64,000 nt of DNA from the NCBI GenBank assembly GCA_025642075.2, contig JAODUO010001053.1, positions 108,714 to 172,713 on the forward strand, in the 5' to 3' direction. The notes under the pieces are model-generated. The model made no database searches and was not told the DNA's origin. It saw only the letters and a program-made list of their open reading frames with translations. Both the position numbers and the translations under genes were made by a program. This document shows, one piece after another, positions 1-12,598 of the stretch; positions within the stretch are counted from its first letter, which is position 1, and every line of letters starts with the position of its first letter. Origin of the DNA: Ridgeia piscesae. Its lineage: Eukaryota > Annelida > Polychaeta > Sabellida > Siboglinidae.

Positions 1-221
1 GCATTTTCTATTTAACTTGACGTCTATATGTTTGTTATTATTGATGTTTATGTTGTACTTCCAATTGAAATATGATTTGTTATTTGCCATTGTTGTTGTT
101 AATTATTGCTTGCTGCTTTCTGTTCTGTTATTGATGTTCGCTGTTTGGATGTTATTATATTATTTGCTTGAGTTTATTTGTTTCTTTCTGTTTTCTTTCT
201 GTTTGTTTTGGCCTTGTTTAG

Positions 222-855
222 GTTCACTCTGCTCCCACGAGCCCCAGCTAGGGAGGTAGCCTCCCCTGTCGTTGAGGACAAGCCATCGTCCCCCGCAGTA
301 GTTCATAAGGAGCCTTCCTCGGCACACCAACAACAAGACTCTGTAGTTCCACCACCTCCCACTAGTCGCACTCCCAGGCTCCCCCAGAAAGAAGCGACCA
401 CGGAAAAGAAAACTGTCGTCGCCGAGAGAAAGACAGAAGTAGTCGCTGAGAAAAAGAAAGAAATTACCACTGAGATTAAGAAAAATGTAACCACTGAACA
501 GAAGAAAGACGTTGTGAAACTTCCTGATCATACACATCACCAGATAGCGCCACGTGAGATCACCGCCCCAGCGACCAAGAAATCCCACCCGGAAGTTTTG
601 GGTCATACCAATGGCATGGCAATGCCACACGAGAATGGTCGAGCTGCGGACGTGCAACCATCTCAGATCTCACCCGTGCAGAAACCAGAGGTGCAGAAGT
701 TGCCACCTGTTGCAGCCAAGCCCAGTGTAAAGCCGGAAGTCAGCGCAACGGCAGCGGCCATTCCCAGGAGTAGCCAGGAAGAAGACGCCGTTCACTTGAA
801 GAAAAAGAAACTCGTCAAACAGAAGAGCAGGCCCACGCCTACAACGTCCATGTGA
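222..855 (+). CDS. Terminal coding exon of an unrecognised Lys/Glu/Pro-rich protein (5' part outside window)
   Basis: A pyrimidine-rich tract ends in AG at 220-221, and an open frame runs from 222 (the G completes a split codon) to TGA at 853-855, about 210 residues. The sequence is low complexity: Pro/Ser-rich first, then a Lys/Glu/Thr/Val-rich stretch (about 381-520) with imperfect repeats of the form EKKxxVxxE, then Pro/Lys/Val-rich text and a basic run (HLKKKKLVKQK) just before the C-terminus. There is no folded domain, membrane segment or catalytic motif. It looks like a disordered, charged C-terminal tail. The frame continues upstream of 222, but that part is T-rich and hydrophobic and reads as intron. 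I do not recognise the protein. Upstream exons would lie left of base 1. An internal GT at about 256 could serve as a donor for an alternative exon at 2949 (see that entry). Confidence 0.6.
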
Positions 856-1330
856 TCTCGAGCTACTTCAGGGATTTGCTCTCACGAAAAGGACCAAGAT
901 AGTTGGACTGTTGTTATACACCATGTTGTGTTCTTCATTTGTGTTTTGTTGAATATTTTTCAGTTGACGTCAAGTTTCTTTGGAAAATGCTGGTTCTGCA
1001 GTGCTTGGTTATGTAGCGTTGCATTTGTTGAAGGACAGGTAGACCTATATGAATGGGTTACGATGTTTTGTTCTGACATATTAATCTGCTTTGTTTTGCC
1101 TAATTATCGATCTGTCTTACCTCTGTAGATGTATTTTCTCCAGTGCATTCCTCTCGTAGTAAACAATACTTATGGAGATATTAAAATTGCTAAGTTAACT
1201 TCTGTAAAAGTAATATTTTGGTTGGCGTAAAAACATTAATATAGTAAAAACACTTGGACTGTTGCTTCACTATAACACTATTGGTGCTGGAATATACAGT
1301 TAATAAATATTTTCTAAGCTTTGCACCAGA
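856..1330 (+). other. Probable 3'UTR of the first gene
   Basis: AT-rich, non-coding sequence after the TGA at 853-855. It ends near an AATAAA hexamer at 1302-1307. Small frames here (for example 928-1128) are hydrophobic, Cys/Phe-rich readings of T-rich DNA without gene-like composition. Confidence 0.5.
1302..1307 (+). promoter_or_regulatory. Candidate poly(A) signal AATAAA
   Basis: An exact AATAAA about 450 bases after the stop codon of the 222-855 exon, followed by T-rich sequence. It is the first canonical hexamer downstream of that stop that I can see. Confidence 0.45.
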
Positions 1331-1979
1331 TATATGAATTTGTTTGATTTATTATACAAGCCATTTCTGTTAGGAATTGATGCTAATGAATTTGGTTTGT
1401 TACTGTTGAAGTGACTAGTATACCAGATATATAATGTAATCTGTAACGTAACCATTCTTGCGTAACATTTGATTACCGAGTTCTTTTAAAAGTTGCTTTT
1501 TCCATGTTTAGAACAGCCCAATTATTTCGGTAATGGTAAACCCAGGGAACTATGAGGGATTCTTGCAAATACAGCCGTGTTCTCACAGAATACGGATGCT
1601 TTGCAAAAGTCACTCTGGCTGTCTCCATCCTGATAGTGCAATGTAGAAACACTGGTTCTTCCCTCCTACACACCCTTGATTCATTAATGTAATATCTGGT
1701 ATTATGTGTAGTGTAGTTCTTATGAGAAGGACGAGAACTGTCTGGAATATCTATCGGGATGCTACAAAGTCCCCTGTTCATACCGTTCTATTATCAGACA
1801 AACCTGACTAGATTTACAAAAATGCAGACTTACAACTTGCATGCACCCACATCGTCATAAGCACAAGTCATTGTGTATACTTTATGCCTACAGAGTGTTT
1901 CTGGACCAATCCACAACATCTACACCACTCTAATCTGGTAAATTAAAATGTTTGGGCTGTAACACTCCAGAAAGACCAC

Positions 1980-2165
1980 CACCTGCTTGACCATACACAA
2001 ACACCTGTAGCACGTGCACAAACACCTGCTTGACCATACACAAACACCTGTAGCACATGCACAAACACCTGCTTGACCATGCCAAACACCTGCTTGACCA
2101 TACACAAACACCTGTAGCACATGCACAAACACCTGCTTAACCATGCACAAACACCTGTAGCACGG
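1980..2165. repeat. Minisatellite, about 42-bp unit, about 4 copies
   Basis: Alternating short blocks CACAAACACCTGTAGCAC and CACAAACACCTGCTTGACCA repeat with small length changes. The array lies between the first gene's 3'UTR and the exon-like frame at 2949. Frames on the minus strand (1920-2231) are only repeat readings. Confidence 0.8.
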
Positions 2166-2948
2166 TGGTGACCGGGGAACAGGATTTAAAACCAATAACA
2201 AAAGAACGAGTGGACACAGGGCAGCACACACCAGAGGAGTTTGTATTTCTCAAAAAACCCACCCATGAGTTATTTACTGACCATCCCTCGGACCTCATTT
2301 ATTAAAAAAACAATCTAGATATCAAACATTAGACAGTTGATCCAATTTTCAACAAAAAGCCTTATTGTTACTGACAGGTATGTGCCCTCAGACTGCTTTA
2401 ATGGTTGTCAATGCAATGTATAGTTTTAATTATGTAATTGCCATTGTTTATTAATTTCCAGAACAAAGAGAATGGTCTACAAATTACAGTATTTTACTAC
2501 TAATAACTGTATTGTTTGATAGTCACATATTGTTATGTAATTTGCTATTTGACAAGTGATCTTATCTAAATGCAGCATTTGTAAGGATACAAATAACTAG
2601 TTTATTGTCTCTTACTACAACCAGATGTACTACATCTGCATAGATTACATACTTACTTCATAGATATGGTGATTGTTCCAGTGTCATATTGTATACTATT
2701 GGTCCTGTATCTTGTGTAAAATTACAATTTACCAAAACACAATGGCAAATGGCAAGCCTAAGGCAAATGTATGATACATGTACAACTATGATCTGGAAAA
2801 GAAATTTACAAGAAGTTTTGTGGCACCTTGCTTTTTAGTCTGATTTAAAATAAGATCGCACAACATACACTGTATACAGGTTTGTTTGAGTGAAAAATTT
2901 GCAAGTTGAAATTTATTGATTAATAAATGAAATGCCAATTCTCTTCAG

Positions 2949-3074
2949 TTGCCCAACTTTGACATTGGACCGATTCAACTGATGGATGACGAGGAGCCAC
3001 CTAGAGGGAAATGCACACACTGCAACTACGTTCCACACCAGGAGAACAGTGCAGTCTCTGTGTCTGTGTATTGA
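2949..3074 (+). CDS. Possible terminal exon, 41 codons, unrecognised
   Basis: A good acceptor (TTCTCTTCAG, ending at 2948) is followed by an open frame of exactly 42 codons ending in TGA at 3072-3074. The peptide starts LPNFDIGPIQLMDDEEPPRG and continues KCTHCNYVPHQENSA. Its composition is protein-like and it contains a CxxC pair. It has no start codon of its own. It may be the last exon of a second gene, or an alternative last exon of the first gene: an internal donor near 256 would leave phase 0, which matches. No family is recognised. Confidence 0.4.
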   Translation: MPNFDIGPIQLMDDEEPPRGKCTHCNYVPHQENSAVSVSVY

Positions 3075-5954
3075 AATGTTATAGTAGACTTTCCAAGCAA
3101 AACAAGGCAGTTTTGACAGCGTACAGTTTGATGTTAGTTATGATAGAATATTAGTTGCCGTAGTGGTTCATTTCGATCGAGATGTTCATATATGTCTGTG
3201 TGTATGTTATATATATATATATATATATATATACGTAACATACACACACCTTTCTACCTGAACTGGGTACTACAGTACTGTATCATCATTTGTATTTGTT
3301 ACTGATAATTCCACTCATCTGTCACATCAGATTATAAAAAATATTATAATTGCTCTGGATTTTTGGAATTTTATTTGCCCTGGCTTAAATGTTTCCAAGC
3401 AGCTGTGCAACAAAAGGAAACAAACTGGGTACGAACCGAGTTATTGTGAAATTACAGCATGTGCCATTTACAGGTTGTATAACTACAAGTTGTGATATCA
3501 CTGTACTGGCCTACGGACACTAGTTAGCTTGATTCAGCATTCGGATTGAGTTTTGTTTCATCTGCGAAGAAAAATGTCAGAAATCACATAAAATAAAGCA
3601 TTTATTGGTGAGATTTCATACAATGTTGTGCAAAATATAGTACAGTGAAGATGCTACCACAGGCACTAACCATTTCAGGAATTTTCTTGGACACTAGCCA
3701 CATACTTGACTGTTGGACGATTACTGACAATTTATAATTATGTGTGCTACATTCCAATATGTTGTAATGTTGTATCTGTGATCATGTATTATTTACTAAA
3801 TATCCACAGACATTATGCATCTATAAATTTTTATTAACAGCTAAAATGAAGCAATATATCTACAGAAAGCATCGATTCATTTTAGCTATTGTGCAGATGC
3901 ATAAATTAGCTTCACACAATGTTGAACACATTCCATTATGGTCTTGATAGATCTATACAAAATTATGCGTAGTAGATCACTGAGATTTTGTTTTCACAAA
4001 TGGTAGTATTTCAGACATTTATGATGAGTTGTGCAATGTGAAATGTGCAAAGTCTAAACAGAGACCAAGCCGTCTAGTCAGAACAACTTAATTGCTACAA
4101 CAGATGTGATATGGTGTGAAACTGTACAAGTTACGTGCATAGATAAGTTGGTGTGTTTGTTTATGCGTTGTGGTCCATTGAACTGTATCAATAAACGTGC
4201 ATCCAAAACATGATTTCTTAACAAAACTGAAAATTATCATAGCTAATAATGATCACAGATCACCACTGTAATAACAAGTTTTCACTTCTTCCACGCTACG
4301 GATGTCCATGCAACTGGAGGTTGTTTATCTTCTACTGAACACTCTTGGTCTGTTTGTGAAGTCAGTATATAGCGGTTGCTAATTCGTCACAACAGATCGC
4401 TGTAGTCTCCTTGCATGCAATCAACAGTCACCAGGCACAATGCTGGTTATCCGAGGACAAGTTTGAACACTATCACAACCGCATTCAGCCCTATCAGTGG
4501 AACTGCAAACAAAGACTCATGTTTTACCAAACAAGCTACACTACAGTGTAACATGCACATGTGTCAACACTAGGTGTTCGTGGAGACAGTACAGGTCTCC
4601 CCCCACTATCACTGCCCCAGCTTTTTAGATGAAATATTGTGTATAAAAAATAATCACAATAAAATTGTTATATATTTGATGCAACTTGCAAATGAACAAG
4701 TCTTAGAACTAATATGCTGCAGCCTTACTTGTTGTCTAAGAGGCCTTAGCACTTCTCATGCTGTATGAACTGATGGTCCTATCTATATGGGATGCACTTT
4801 ATGATTTTATATTTGTTGTGCTAAAGTACATTTCTTTCTAGCACATGATGTTAAAAGCTGCACCTCAATGTGATTACCTACAGGCCCAGTTAGAATGCAC
4901 AGAATGTAGCAGCCACGACACTTGTGGGTGCACGAGAAGTTGGCCCTTTAATCAATAGCAAAGGCATGTGCATTTCATTGTGAATGGGCCAATTATTCAC
5001 TGACGTCTGACAGTATATTCAGATAGACAAGGGTGAGGTGAATGGCATGAAGTCTTCACAATACCACCACAGTTGCCAGGCATGATCTGATTAGGAGACA
5101 ATATTTTATTTTTGCACCTGTAAGCTTTCAAGAATGGCGACATCTCCAGAGTGGTACGATACATGCGTATTCAATGTTACTGTTATTTCTTGTTAAATAT
5201 TGTACTTCTGCCCTAAAAACAGTGTATGTGCATGTAGTGTATGGTTATGCACGTATTTTAGATGAAAATAAGTTAACTGAGTTAGTAATTGACAAAATGT
5301 GGACACAACAAACATATCTACCTTGGGGGGTAATTATTGCATGCATTTTACTGACATAGTGCTTTATTTGTTTTAACACATGCAGGACAAAATTCCCCCA
5401 AAATTACTGTCATAAATAAACTTTCTGAATATGTTGACAGTTTGCAATATTATGCTATAATTGGTACAGCTATACTGCAAAAGTAGTTCATGTACTTTTA
5501 TTAACAACTAATTTAACTAGAACAATTTGTATATTATTATTTTACCAATAATTTCTGTTTCGTACAGACACAGAATACTAAGAATAATAAGTATTTATTG
5601 CAAATTAATTTCATTGCTATTAATTTTAATTGATTAATTATATTTTAATAATTAATTTATCAACAGTTGATCAACAGAATTTATATTAAATAATAATTAA
5701 CTGTGAGTATAATAACAGCTTAACTTAAATGTATATGTATGTGTACTATAACTATGTATGCTAGATCTATATAATTATGGGCGAGTCATTTCCTTTAAAA
5801 ACCAATAGCCACGTATAATCATAATGCACACAATATTGGCAGCGGTTGTATTATATGACAGAAAGTTGTGCAATAACAGAACAATGGTATGAAAAAACAT
5901 TTAATTTAAAAATGGCATTATTATAAATAACGACTCGCTGAAGAAAAAAAGAAG
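3075..5954. other. AT-rich stretch with no recognisable gene
   Basis: No exon with convincing composition on either strand. There is a (TA)n tract at about 3209-3232 and scattered AATAAA hexamers (for example near 3593 and 4191). ORFs of about 60 codons (4574-4768, 5174-5359) are chance frames in AT-rich DNA. Confidence 0.6.
5944..5950 (-). terminator. Pol III terminator (T7) of tRNA-Lys
   Basis: Seven A on the + strand, so seven T on the transcribed strand, about 4 bases after the tRNA 3' end. This is the standard RNA polymerase III stop signal and supports an active tRNA gene. Confidence 0.8.
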
Positions 5955-6049
5955 CGCCCGATAAGGGACTCGAACCCTTGACCCTCAGATCACTCTGAGT
6001 CACGATCAGCTTTAAAAGTCTGATGCTCTACCGACTGAGCTAACCGGGC
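5955..6049 (-). tRNA. tRNA-Lys(UUU) with a putative 22-nt intron
   Basis: Read on the minus strand, a 7-bp acceptor stem (GCCCGGT with ATCGGGC) encloses a typical D arm with A box TAGCTCAGTCGG, an anticodon stem TCAGA/TCTGA, and a T arm with B box GGTTCGAGTCC. The loop reads C-T-TTT-A-A, giving anticodon UUU (Lys). The 95-nt gene is 22 nt longer than a standard 73-nt tRNA-Lys. The excess falls right after position 37, the canonical eukaryotic tRNA intron site. CCA is not encoded, and G73 is the discriminator. A T7 terminator follows. The alternative is a tRNA pseudogene with an insertion, but all stems and both promoter boxes look intact. Confidence 0.9.
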
Positions 6050-8324
6050 TTCATGAAAACATCCTTCTAAAATACTAACTCTTCAATTTATTCATGTAGG
6101 CATTCCCACGTATGAATTACGAGTTTCAACAGATTGAAAATAATATTTATAACTAATGCATATTTAGCATTACCATAAAGGATAATTTTTCTATCGTTCT
6201 TGCGCAGACAAAAACGAAACGGCGTTTTAGTGGCGCCACCTATTGGGTAATTAGTACATGTGCTGCCCTCTTACGTAGTTTGTGAATCTTGCTTGATAAC
6301 TAAATAAGGTAACATTTTAAACAAACCACACCTTTCCTACTCAGTATCCTACTCCAGTTTGAGAAAATATCTGGCTATAGAACAATGTTAACTAATTAAA
6401 TCTGAGTAGTATTTTTAGTATTTAGGCTTAGCAACAATATGTACGGAAACTCTCTCCAATCTCCAGACTACTGGAGTCCAGTCCATTCTCCAGACACTTC
6501 AGTTCAACCAGTCATTTGTCAACTCAAGTCTCAAGTTAATTATGAATTTATGATTTATGTCATATTTTTTAAGGTTAGCATGCATGCGTTATTAGCGATT
6601 AATTTTAACATAATTATAATATAATGAAATGACGCCAAAGGCATAGGTTTATATGAAACCGTTATGCTATATTAATTAATAATTGTGTATACCCCGGGGT
6701 ACTTATTAAACAGTTTTATTCTTTAAAAAAATCCCTTTTCATTTTCATTATAATTTGGGACACAAAAGAATCTTTTGTGTCACAAATAATCTCTTTAACA
6801 GGTGCCAAATTGAAAAACAAGAACGACAAACAAATGTCAGTGTCATAAAATATGAATGCTGTCACAGAGTCAGAGATTTCATATAGTGTCATAACATAAG
6901 AAAGGTTATGATATAAAGTTATAATAAACAGTGCTCTTAAAAACACTAACATAAAGCTGTAAACTCACTGAAGTAATATTATAAAAATACAAAGGAAACT
7001 GTTTTAAAGAAGCAAAATGGCAACATCTAAAAAGGATGTACTGTGTGTAGAAAATAACTGATGCGTTATTTTGATTAGAAACATGTCATGAATGCAAGTG
7101 TGCATGCTTGAATGGACATAGGGCCAACTTTTGCACACATTATATATTTCCTGTATCTTGGTAAAAATGTACTCCACTCATAAATATATACCACAAGATA
7201 CAAAACAAGCATGATTCATACAAAACCATAGAAAACAAAATATGATTAATCCAACAAATGCATTCTAAATTAAGTTGTTAAATAAATAAATGAGTCATTA
7301 ACAACCATAATATTAATTTATGAAACAATTAGGTATGCTGTACTTATATTTTATACGATGCATGCTTGATTTAGTTTTGCTTAATCAAGTCTTTAGAAAT
7401 ATAATACGACAATTTGTATTTATATGTTAGCATTCTATTCAATTGATTGCTGAACATGGTGTTACAGTGCATTTTTAATATAAAATTAGTATTGCTAATA
7501 GATCCAAAACCTACTCCTCATGACAGTTCGTATTGAGCGGATGAGATGGAGCAGTTGTGTCTTCATGCCAGGCTCCTCCCCAAATCCTTGCTGTTGATTT
7601 GTGCCCCATCCAACTGTGAACATATACAGCATCATTACTTTAATACAAATAAGCTGCCTTTTTAGTTTCCTGCTGCATCTCAACAATGCAATTCAACACT
7701 TGTTTGAAGTTACTTCTAGGCCTGTATAGATTGTTCAAAGAAATACATTATACCCAAATTACGTTGGCACACTTTCATTTTGCAATGGCCAAAATTGTTC
7801 TGGTGTTGGGCCAAATCTCTCACACTGCAAAATTACTCCTACCTGCGATGCTGCGCAGGTGCCACGTTAGCAGTTTCTTGTGATGATGGTAGCCTCATTA
7901 TGCTCTTTAGGCTGACTGATAAAAGATGGTCTATCTAATTTATTGATCATAGAGTTCAGAAACTCTGCAGAACAACTTGGTGGATTTGTCACATAAGCTG
8001 TTCAGTCAACATCCAATTTTGTTGCTGATGTCATGACATCGCCAACAATTAAAAGGCAAAAAGAGAACAATTCAATGACGGCTGACTGTCAGAACATGAT
8101 TGGTTGAGGTTTGAAACTGATAAGATAATTTTTTATTGATTTCCTCGATATACAACATTTGTGCATTTGGCTGGTTCATAGGAACACAAAACCACATTAA
8201 GCACGCCATTTTACAAATAATTTAGGCATCTTTGGACTACACGTTTGCTTAGACTATTGGGTCCAATAACCCAATTTTTTTATGAACTGTTATGCAAACA
8301 CTTACATATTACTGCCCTGCCCTG
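6050..8324. other. AT-rich intergenic stretch, nothing recognised
   Basis: No exon or repeat array that I can support. A minus-strand frame at 7495-7686 contains a weak GWGTNQQQGFG reading but has no supporting neighbours. Confidence 0.5.
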
Positions 8325-9244
8325 GGCAATTTATATGTAATCAAACACTCATTTACTTTATTAACGTATTAATACCTAGACTTCAGATTTAGTCATAGAC
8401 AAAGTCTAATCCTAGGCCTAGCACAACAGACATCACAGAATGTCACTACACCTGTCAGGGTGAGTGACTAGTCAAGGATTTGTAAGCCTCAACTTCATGC
8501 CCAGTGTGATGATCTGGAATGTCAATCGGTCCAGAATGTTCTTTTACTTCCGTTTTTCATCGGTTTATGCACATTGCACATGACTCATACATGTCAAAGG
8601 TTAGCGCAACATTTAGGCCCAGTCCAGGATGTTGCTCCACCTCATTTTGAGTGTTGTCTATGAACTTCGTACTTGCATGTCAAAGGTTAACGTCTACTTT
8701 GATCAACTTAAAACACTGTGACTGCCGAACCTATGCATGACCCATGCATATTATAGTTTATGTTAATACTTTATTGATGCGCTTACTTCCTTGCAATTAT
8801 TATTAATATTCATAACAAAACCTTATCATTAGCGTTACTTCTAATTATTTAAAAACAGTTTTTTCTTAATATCCTTGTCTCAGAGCATTGTGCATCTTTT
8901 GGCTGTTTATATGTACAGCGTTAAATAGAAATCTCCGCTTTTTCATGACATTATTCTATATATCTCTGTCAAAATTACCCAGTTTGGGATGTATGTAACT
9001 GTCAAATGGCTTAATGAGTTAATCACATGAGCGCATGAAACACATTCGCCGCGGGGGGGTTATGAACTCAGTCTCGACAACCTGGTACAGGATCAAAGTT
9101 GGTCGGCCAACTGAGGTGACGCCAGCCGCGCGCGCATACATGGAATGACATAGTAGACCGGATATACGTCCTAAACCGTCCCACACTGGTTACGGTAATG
9201 GCATATGGATACCCATCCACGGGTACACGTACAAATGCATATAA
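8325..9244 (+). repeat. Left arm of a large inverted repeat
   Basis: This 920-bp segment is nearly identical, in reverse complement, to 10387-11304. The match starts abruptly at GGCAATTTATATG (8325) and ends at GCATATAA (9244). Differences are few, for example a G-run near 9052-9059 and a base near 8660. The spacer (9245-10386) holds the first exon of the DTWD2-like gene. No transposase frame is visible in the arm. Confidence 0.9.
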
Positions 9245-9378
9245 ACACACGATGTCAATCTTGTCATCAAAGATACCTTCAGCCTAATCCGAAACGTAAT
9301 CCTAACCCAAAAAGTTGCATGGAGCGGTTGCATAACACCATAAAAAACTAAGGCACTCAACCATCAACGTCCGCTTGA

Positions 9379-9420
9379 GCCTAGCCGGCGGGGTTTGTTT
9401 ACTTCTCGTCCGGACTAGGC
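9379..9420. repeat. Small hairpin upstream of DTWD2 exon 1
   Basis: GCCTAGCCGG and CCGGACTAGGC face each other across about 20 bases, in a locally GC-rich patch about 370 bp before the start codon. It may belong to the promoter or 5'UTR region. No TATA box is evident. Confidence 0.4.
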
Positions 9421-9784
9421 GTCTTAATATTTCTGACGTATGACGTGCATATTGCTGTAAGTACTCCATAATTTAGAATTATTACAGCATTAAGTAGTTA
9501 TACATACACTTTGAAAGGAATCGTTCTTCGTGGAGAATGCAAACGGCATTCAAACACAATAAAACAGCCTCCAGTAACGAATACAGTGTGAACGCCATGT
9601 TGTCAGTTCACGACATCATCCAGGTAAGAACTTTCTTACGGCAACAAAACATTTCGCTCGACTGCAGCCATGCCAGTGTTGACCGATTTGAAAATGGTTT
9701 CCAGCGCTCTAGCCACCACATTCTTCACGTAGACATTCTGATCAGCAACATAGTTGATTACGTCTTTACACGTGCCAATACGAC

Positions 9785-9891
9785 ATGGAAGACGTGACAG
9801 ACGAGGGCGATGAACCCTCTTATTTACTTCATGATTTAGTTGATGTATGTCCAGACCCCCCAGAGAGTCGCAGCGTCTGTGATACATGCAG
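9785..9891 (+). CDS. DTWD2: DTWD2 exon 1 (start codon)
   Basis: ATG at 9785-9787, an acidic N-terminus (MEDVTDEGDEPSY), then CPDPPESRSVCDTC, the first cysteine pair. It ends in phase 2 (AG) before GTGAAC. The next exon supplies G to complete Arg, giving CDTCRRPSTVCWC across the junction. Confidence 0.88.
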
Positions 9892-12567
9892 GTGAACCAA
9901 ACACTGAGTTTTAATGTGTTGGTATTTGTGCTGAATGATGACACAATCTTGCATTATCGCTCACCCATTCTTGACACTGATGACCGACACTGAGAATGCA
10001 GTGACATGCATGGACGAAAGTTGAAACGGCTCGGCTTTTTTGGTTTTCGGCTATGTCGTTTCTGGGACTTGGACACACCTTCATATCATATAAATGGACT
10101 TAAATGTTGTAATAACATTAAACTTCTTTCAATAATATAGTATTTATACTTAGTAATTAGTAGTAGTTGCCAAGTTCAACCAAATTTAAAATTGCAATAA
10201 AAAATTTTAGACTGAAGTCTGAATAGTACGTATCATAATAGAGTTCAGAACATAGTGATAGTCATAGGCCAGTGGGTAACGGTCAGTGTGAATGAGTGAG
10301 TGCCTGAATGGTTTCGTCATTCCCATTTAACATAGGCATAGCCAGGTGCAAGGCCACCATTAGATAGTTAGGCACATATGACTCAGTTATATGCATTTGT
10401 ACGTGTACCCGTGGATGGGTATCCATATGCCATTACCGTAACCAGTGTGGGACGGTTTAGGACGTATATCCGGTCTACTATGTCATTCCATGTATGCGCG
10501 CGCGGCTGGCGTCACCTCAGTTGGCCGACCAACTTTGATCCTGTACCAGGTTGTCGAGACTGAGTTCATAACCCACGCGGCGAATGTGTTTCATGCGCTC
10601 ATGTGATTAACTCATTAAGCCATTTGACAGTTACATACATCCCAAACTGGGTAATTTTGACAGAGATATATAGAATAATGTCATGAAAAAGCGGAGATTT
10701 CTATTTAACGCTGTACATATAAACAGCCAAAAGATGCACAATGCTCTGAGACAAGGATATTAAGAAAAAACTGTTTTTAAATAATTAGAAGTAACGCTAA
10801 TGATAAGGTTTTGTTATGAATATTAATAATAATTGCAAGGAAGTAAGCGCATCAATAAAGTATTAACATAAACTATAATATGCATGGGTCATGCATAGGT
10901 TCGGCAGTCACAGTGTTTTAAGTTGATCAAAGTAGACGTTAACCTTTGACATGCAAGTACGAAGTTCAGAGACAACACTCAAAATGAGGTGGAGCAACAT
11001 CCTGGACTGGGCCTAAATGTTGCGCTAACCTTTGACATGTATGAGTCATGTGCAATGTGCATAAACCGATGAAAAACGGAAGTAAAAGAACATTCTGGAC
11101 CGATTGACATTCCAGATCATCACACTGGGCATGAAGTTGAGGCTTACAAATCCTTGACTAGTCACTCACCCTGACAGGTGTAGTGACATTCTGTGATGTC
11201 TGCTGTGCTAGGCCTAGGATTAGACTTTGTCTATGACTAAATCTGAAGTCTAGGTATTAATACGTTAATAAAGTAAATGAGTGTTTGATTACATATAAAT
11301 TGCCTCAATCTAACTCAGTTATTGAGAATGGCTTTCCAATCGACAGTCAGTACATAATCAACTAGTAATGTGACGTGTCACAATGATTCATTCAGGCTGC
11401 AACTGCTACTGCTCGCCTGGTGGATAGTGGAGTGAGGGGGGATAGTTTCAACCCAAGCAAAATAATGTTATGGATGTTACTATCTTAGAGAAGGACCTGA
11501 CTATACTGTGCACTTTGTTGCAGGCGACCGTCCACTGTGTGTTGGTGTCCATACCTACCAGTCAAGCCACTGGCTGTGTCCACCACCATCTGCATTCTAC
11601 AACACCCTTATGAGGTATCTCAGACACAATCATTTTTCTCTCTCAGTAACTACTATTGTTTGGCAACGCTGTAGGGTGCAGGATATATTTTTACCAGTCA
11701 CATTTTTTGGTAGGCACGTGCATGTTAATTCATGTACACACAATCCAGTTGAGCTGTGTAATTACGAACTAAAATCAAACTACAAATGCATGCGTGACAC
11801 CCGTTTTCAAAGCATAACTGACAGTATCTGTGATTTTAGAAGCCCTTTTATGCTCCTTATTTTTTACCCTGTCCGGCAATATTTCTACCCACCCACAATG
11901 GGTTTTACCTTTCCAAATGACAAGTGGACGGGTCTCCCCATAAAGCTCTGGTAATCGAGCAGTTGGAGTGTTGCACTGTCATTTTGGAGAAACCAAGTTT
12001 GCAGTGGTTTGGTACTGGTGTTGGCCGCCATGTCGAACCTTGGACAATTTCATTCACCCTATGTTGCCTGTGACTTTTGGAAGATACTCTATAAGCATTT
12101 GGTTCCTTCTATCTGGTGTCTGTACTCTGTAACAAGGGAAGTAAAACATCCCATCCAGGGAAATGAAAAAAAACCTGTCATGGATGATGCCAGGATCTCT
12201 GAGTTTGAATCTTGGTTTCTATCCTCCCAGCATTTGTCAGAATAACCAGCATGACAATTGTGGTGATTTCCTGGAAAACCTAATCAACCAATAACAGTTT
12301 ATTTATTCCCTTTCTCTTAGAACAGAATGTATGGTACATATAAACATGTACTGGTACATCTATTTATTATACTGCATATGGTCAGATAAGGAGTTCAAGA
12401 AAAATGTATCATGGGGTTTATAAATTCTGTTCTGTCAACTAGTAGAATAGCTAATGAATGATGATGCAAATGAGGTCATGAGGAGCCTACCAATTAGCAA
12501 ATGAACACTACATTGATGACAAATTATTTTAACGATATTAACCTCAGGTAGGTAATCTTATATGATA

Positions 12568-12598
<31 letters not shown>

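Noticed and set aside
160..657. 165-codon minus-strand frame
   Set aside because: Antisense shadow of the 222-855 exon.
7495..7686. Minus-strand frame with GWGTNQQQGFG, reminiscent of an RCC1-type repeat
   Set aside because: Too short, no clear splice context and no neighbouring blocks of that family.
11508..11954. 148-codon + strand frame
   Set aside because: It overlaps DTWD2 exon 2 in a different frame; the conserved CWCPYLP and LQHP motifs are in the other frame.
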